64,000 bases of DNA from Rhizobiales bacterium Ga0077525 (lineage in GTDB: Bacteria > Pseudomonadota > Alphaproteobacteria > Rhizobiales > Xanthobacteraceae), in NCBI GenBank assembly GCA_001464835.1, contig LNDS01000046.1:1-64000 (forward strand), written 5' to 3'. How positions within the stretch are numbered: the first letter of the stretch is position 1; every line of letters starts with the position of its first letter. A model generated the notes under the pieces. It was not told where the DNA came from. It searched no databases and saw nothing but the letters and a program-made list of their open reading frames with translations. Of the stretch, positions 59,169 to 64,000 are shown one piece after another. The position numbers and the translations under genes were made by a program.

Positions 59169-60017
59169 TTATTTGTTGTTGTTTTTGACCAACCGGTCGA
59201 ACGCAACCAGCGTGCGCAGCAACTGCTCCATGTCCTTGAGCGGCAACATGTTGGGCCCGTCCGACGGCGCGTGGTCGGGGTCCTGATGCGTCTCGATGAA
59301 AACGCCGGCGACGCCGACGGCGACCGCGGCGCGCGCCAGCACCGGCACGAATTCGCGCTCGCCGCCCGATGACGTGCCCTGTCCGCCCGGCTGCTGCACC
59401 GAATGCGTGGCATCGAAGATAACCGGCGCGCCGGTGCGCGCCATGATCGGCAGCGCGCGCATGTCGGAGACGAGCGTGTTGTAGCCGAAGGAAGCACCGC
59501 GTTCGGTCAGCAGCACATTGCGGTTGCCCGCGCCGGTCAGCTTGGCGACGACGTTTTGCATGTCCCAGGGCGCCAGGAATTGCCCCTTCTTGACGTTGAC
59601 CACCTTGCCGGTTTTCGCCGCAGCGATCAGCAGATCGGTCTGGCGGCACAGGAAGGCCGGGATCTGCAACACATCGACGGCTTCCGCGGCGCGTGCACAT
59701 TGCTCGGCATCGTGCACGTCGGTCAGCACCGGCAGCTTCAGGCTTTCCTTGATCTCGGCGAAAATGGGCAGCGCCGCCTCCAGGCCGATGCCGCGCGCCG
59801 CCTTGGCCGAGGTGCGGTTGGCCTTGTCGAACGAGGTTTTGTAAATGAGGCCGATGCCGACCTTGGCGGCGATCTCTTTCAGCGCCGAGGCCATCTCCAG
59901 CGCGTGCGCGCGGCTTTCGAGCTGGCAAGGGCCGGCGATCAACGCCAGCGGCAGGTCGTTGCCGAAACGGACGCCGCCAATATCGACCGTCGCATTGGGA
60001 AGCAGGGATTGATCCAA
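59169..60017 (-). CDS. kdsA: 3-deoxy-8-phosphooctulonate synthase
   Basis: A 282-residue enzyme that makes KDO-8-phosphate from arabinose-5-phosphate and PEP for lipopolysaccharide. Motifs: [54 protein letters not shown] and [21 protein letters not shown] and the Cys in GPCQLES suggest a metal-dependent type. Start ATG 60017. Confidence 0.96.
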   Translation of the reverse strand: MDQSLLPNATVDIGGVRFGNDLPLALIAGPCQLESRAHALEMASALKEIAAKVGIGLIYKTSFDKANRTSAKAARGIGLEAALPIFAEIKESLKLPVLTDVHDAEQCARAAEAVDVLQIPAFLCRQTDLLIAAAKTGKVVNVKKGQFLAPWDMQNVVAKLTGAGNRNVLLTERGASFGYNTLVSDMRALPIMARTGAPVIFDATHSVQQPGGQGTSSGGEREFVPVLARAAVAVGVAGVFIETHQDPDHAPSDGPNMLPLKDMEQLLRTLVAFDRLVKNNNK

Positions 60018-60073
60018 GGTGTGCCTCGCGCCGTGTTGCCGGGACCATGAAACGGCAGCGCGCTGCGGTCAAT

Positions 60074-60934
60074 CTAGGCGGCGGGTTCGAGTATCAGGGT
60101 TGCGCCGACGGCTGACACGGAAATCGCCCCGGATTTCAGCGCGGTATAGAAAATGCCCGCCTGCTCAAGTTTCGCGCCAGCAGCGGCTGGATCGGCCGCC
60201 TTGAAACGCAAGGCCGCCAGCCGCGCGCCGCGTTCGGTCACCGGCGGATATTGGCCGAAACGCTCCCGGAACGCCGAAGGCGTCATCACGCTAATCGCGC
60301 CGCGCGGCAGATCGATGCTGAAGCCATCGCGTTCGTCGCGCGCGGCCGCCGCGCCGGTAAAGGCAAGAAGGAATTCGCGGTGCCGCGCCGGTTCGTCGGC
60401 GACCAGCACCACACCGGCAATGCCGGTGACGCCGTTGTCATGCTGTTGAAACGCCGTGTTCCAGAAATTCTCCGGGTAATGCTGCTGGCAAGTGAAGAAG
60501 CCGGCGTCGGGCGCCTGCTTGTCGTTGGCAAAAGCCAGAGTAAACGCGACCTTGACCGGCGTGCCGTCCGGCCTTTTGCCGTCGCGATCGAAGCGCGTCG
60601 CGGCGGAAGCGGCAATGCCGGCGGCGCGGAACGCCGCTTCGTCATCCATGGCGCTTTGCGATTCCAGCACCAGCATCGACAGGCCATCGCCGCGATCGAC
60701 GAAAGCGCGGTTATACGCGCCAAACTTTTCCGAAAAGACATCGCCGGTCATCTTGTCCGGCTCGGCCAATGTCAGCAGCTCGATGAAGAAGCCGGGCAAC
60801 TGCACGATATGATTATGTGTGCCCCAGGGATGGCGGTTGCGGGCACCGACAGTAAAGCCGAGTTGCCGGTACGCTTGTGCGGCGCCGTCGAGATCGGCCA
60901 CTGCATGGACGATGTGATCGAGACCGCGCGCCAC
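60074..60934 (-). CDS. VOC family protein (glyoxalase-like)
   Basis: A 286-residue protein with a vicinal oxygen chelate fold (GLDHIVHAVADLDGAAQAYRQ, RHPWGTHNHIVQLPGFFIEL). It resembles the glyoxalase-like domain family with two halves. Enzyme activity unknown. It is 12 bases after the NIPSNAP gene and 56 before kdsA, in one series. Confidence 0.82.
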   Translation of the reverse strand: MARGLDHIVHAVADLDGAAQAYRQLGFTVGARNRHPWGTHNHIVQLPGFFIELLTLAEPDKMTGDVFSEKFGAYNRAFVDRGDGLSMLVLESQSAMDDEAAFRAAGIAASAATRFDRDGKRPDGTPVKVAFTLAFANDKQAPDAGFFTCQQHYPENFWNTAFQQHDNGVTGIAGVVLVADEPARHREFLLAFTGAAAARDERDGFSIDLPRGAISVMTPSAFRERFGQYPPVTERGARLAALRFKAADPAAAGAKLEQAGIFYTALKSGAISVSAVGATLILEPAA

Positions 60935-60946
60935 GCCAGCGGCCCT

Positions 60947-61273
60947 CTACTTGAGCGCCGAAAACGAGGTCGGCTGCAAGAACGAACTGGCGATGTTGGC
61001 GACGATCGGGCCGTCCTTTTCGCTCTCGGCGCGCTTGGCGTGCCATTCGGGGTCGGCCATGAATGCATTCCATTTCTGCTCGCGCTCGGCAAGCGACTCC
61101 CACGCCAGGATGTAAGTCAGCTCCATGTTGGATTCGCCGACCAGCGTGGTCCAGAATCCGACCTGCCGGATACCGCGCGTCTTCCACATGTCCAGCGTGG
61201 TGTTGGCAAAGCGGTTGAGCAAAGCCGGCATGCGACCGGGCACGACGCGATAGACCCGCATTTCGTAGATCAT
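60947..61273 (-). CDS. NIPSNAP family protein
   Basis: A 108-residue dimeric alpha/beta ferredoxin-like protein. MIYEMRVYRVVPGRMPALLNRF and ELTYILAWESLAEREQKWNA are typical NIPSNAP sequence. Biochemical role unknown. It lies 30 bases after pyrG and is probably co-transcribed with it. Confidence 0.88.
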   Translation of the reverse strand: MIYEMRVYRVVPGRMPALLNRFANTTLDMWKTRGIRQVGFWTTLVGESNMELTYILAWESLAEREQKWNAFMADPEWHAKRAESEKDGPIVANIASSFLQPTSFSALK

Positions 61274-61303
61274 CGTCTCACTCCCCGATTATTGTTTTTA
61301 AAC

Positions 61304-62944
<1,641 letters not shown>

Positions 62945-63097
62945 CTAAGCGCCGCGAATCGATTCGACGAGTGCGAAAAGCACCGGGCAGGATTGCGCCT
63001 GTGTGTAGTTTCGATTTGTGGTGAATCTACTGTCACTTGCATCGCGTCTTTAAAGCCCTAATGCAACATCCGGCGATGGCCGCCGGGCATCGCCTTG

Positions 63098-63134
63098 AGC
63101 AAAAATGAGAAGGGCCGGATTTCCCGGCCCCTCT
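63098..63134 (-). terminator. Intrinsic terminator after secG
   Basis: On the minus strand, AGAGGGGCCGG and CCGGCCCTTCT pair around GAAAT, followed by CATTTTTGC. It lies 10 bases after the secG stop and separates secG from pyrG. Confidence 0.75.
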
Positions 63135-63143
63135 GGAGGTCTG

Positions 63144-63533
63144 TTACTTCGATTGCGGGACTTGCGGCCCGGAAGGCGCGGCCGGTTCCGGCGCGCCCTG
63201 CAACTGGCGCAACAGGCCGCCTTCACCACTCAGCGGCGGGGCCGAACCGGGAGCGCTGATCGGAGCGCTCGGCCCGCTGCCGCCGATGATCGTGCTCGGT
63301 GCACGGTTGGAACTGGCAAGAATCGACAGAACGAGGCTGGTGACAAAGAACAGGCCGGCGAGGACCGCGGTCGCGCGCGTCAGGACGTTGGCCGTGCCGC
63401 GGTTCGACATGAAGCCACCACCGCCACCGCCGCCGCCAATGCCGAGGCCGCCGCCTTCCGAGCGCTGCAACAGCACAACGCCGATCAAGGCGAGCACCAG
63501 CATCAGGTGGATGACGATAATCACGTGCGCCAT
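63144..63533 (-). CDS. secG: Preprotein translocase subunit SecG
   Basis: A 129-residue inner-membrane protein. Two membrane helices (VIIVIHLMLVLALIGVVLLQ and VLAGLFFVTSLVLSILAS), Gly-rich loop between them and GFMSNRGTANVLTRAT, all typical of SecG. The Pro/Gly/Ala-rich C tail is longer than usual but normal in this group. Followed by a strong terminator. tpiA-secG-pyrG is the usual order. Confidence 0.95.
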   Translation of the reverse strand: MAHVIIVIHLMLVLALIGVVLLQRSEGGGLGIGGGGGGGGFMSNRGTANVLTRATAVLAGLFFVTSLVLSILASSNRAPSTIIGGSGPSAPISAPGSAPPLSGEGGLLRQLQGAPEPAAPSGPQVPQSK

Positions 63534-63647
63534 AAGATCATTCCGTTCAAACTTTGCCGGCCATACATATAGGAATTCGCCGCGGTCTCTACACCATCGT
63601 CGATGCGATTTCCACCCAATGTGGCAAGAACAGCCGAGGAGCGCGGA

Positions 63648-64000
63648 TTAGCGGTAAACCGCGGCAATTCCAAGGAAATCGGCGGCTTTCAGGCTGGCGC
63701 CGCCGACCAGCGCGCCATTGACGTCCGGAATGGTCAAAAGCTCGTCGGCATTCGTCGGCTTGACCGAGCCGCCATAAAGGATGCGGACGGCCGTGCCTTC
63801 TGCTCCGTAACGGGCCTTGACTTGGGCTCGGATGAAAGCGTGCACCTCGGCGACATCGGCCGGCGTCGGCGTCAGCCCGGTTCCAATGGCCCAGACCGGC
63901 TCGTAGGCGACGACCAGGTTCGCGGCAGTGCCGCCGTTCGGCAGCGAACCGGCCAATTGGCCGCCAATCACCTTCAAGGTGGAACCGGCCTCGCGCTCGG
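63648..64000 (-). CDS. tpiA: Triosephosphate isomerase, C-terminal part (5' end outside window)
   Basis: The frame is open to the right edge, so only the last 117 or so residues are visible. It carries the active-site Glu segment [20 protein letters not shown], the phosphate-binding loop [15 protein letters not shown] and [15 protein letters not shown]. It interconverts dihydroxyacetone phosphate and glyceraldehyde-3-phosphate. secG follows after 114 bases. Confidence 0.97.
   Translation of the reverse strand, partial: EREAGSTLKVIGGQLAGSLPNGGTAANLVVAYEPVWAIGTGLTPTPADVAEVHAFIRAQVKARYGAEGTAVRILYGGSVKPTNADELLTIPDVNGALVGGASLKAADFLGIAAVYR

Overview
The window is GC-rich alphaproteobacterial chromosome, most like the Hyphomicrobiales (a Bradyrhizobium/Pseudolabrys/Rhodoplanes type of genome). 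This rests on the dusB-ntrBC and ntrYX-hfq-hflX gene order, the pdhA-pdhB-pdhC-lpdA operon with a lipoyl domain fused to E1 beta, the fused ispDF gene, a COQ10-like gene beside lipA, and Tlde1/DUF6481/DUF5985-type proteins. The assignment is by inspection only. No rRNA, tRNA, CRISPR array, transposase or phage gene was seen; this is mostly core chromosome with a few accessory genes.

Layout. 1-8.6 kb: a signalling module. It starts with a very large hybrid histidine kinase, cut by the left edge, whose visible sensor part is eleven indel-free 92-residue poly-HAMP repeats followed by GAF, HisKA/HATPase and three receivers. Then come a REC-PAS-HWE kinase-REC protein, a small winged-helix protein and two tiny membrane proteins. 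8.8-12.8 kb: cell envelope and replication genes (rlpA-like, D,D-carboxypeptidase, tmk, holB). 13-17 kb: a ribbon-helix-helix protein, eutBC, a DUF6481 coiled-coil protein and a PhoH-like ATPase. 17.4-24.5 kb: a membrane diguanylate cyclase, a DUF2189 membrane protein, a Cys-rich secreted peptide, a Tlde1-like L,D-transpeptidase-fold protein and an unusual exported protein that joins two c-type haem motifs to a von Willebrand type D-like segment.

24.8-32.2 kb: metG-tatD-MBL hydrolase, a lipoprotein, mazG, a FAD monooxygenase and an SDR. 32.2-43.7 kb, all on the minus strand: the nitrogen-regulation region dusB-ntrB-ntrC // LLM oxidoreductase // ntrY-ntrX-dat // hfq-hflX. A 192-bp nested-palindrome repeat and a flavin oxidoreductase gene lie between ntrC and ntrY. 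43.9-46.6 kb: ispDF-pncC-tspO-yqaA with translational overlaps. 46.7-54.6 kb: pyruvate dehydrogenase operon followed by cysK, lipA and a COQ10/RatA-like gene; LipA makes the lipoyl cofactor carried by the PDH proteins. 54.8-64 kb: ftsB-like gene, a frameshifted 2OG-Fe(II) dioxygenase-like gene, eno, queF, and the tpiA-secG / pyrG-NIPSNAP-VOC-kdsA-MFS series.

Most interesting: the poly-HAMP kinase module, the haem/VWD exported protein, the broken dioxygenase-like gene, the palindromic repeats, an intrinsic-terminator-like hairpin just upstream of the Tlde1-like gene, and a promoter plus dyad in front of dusB-ntrBC.
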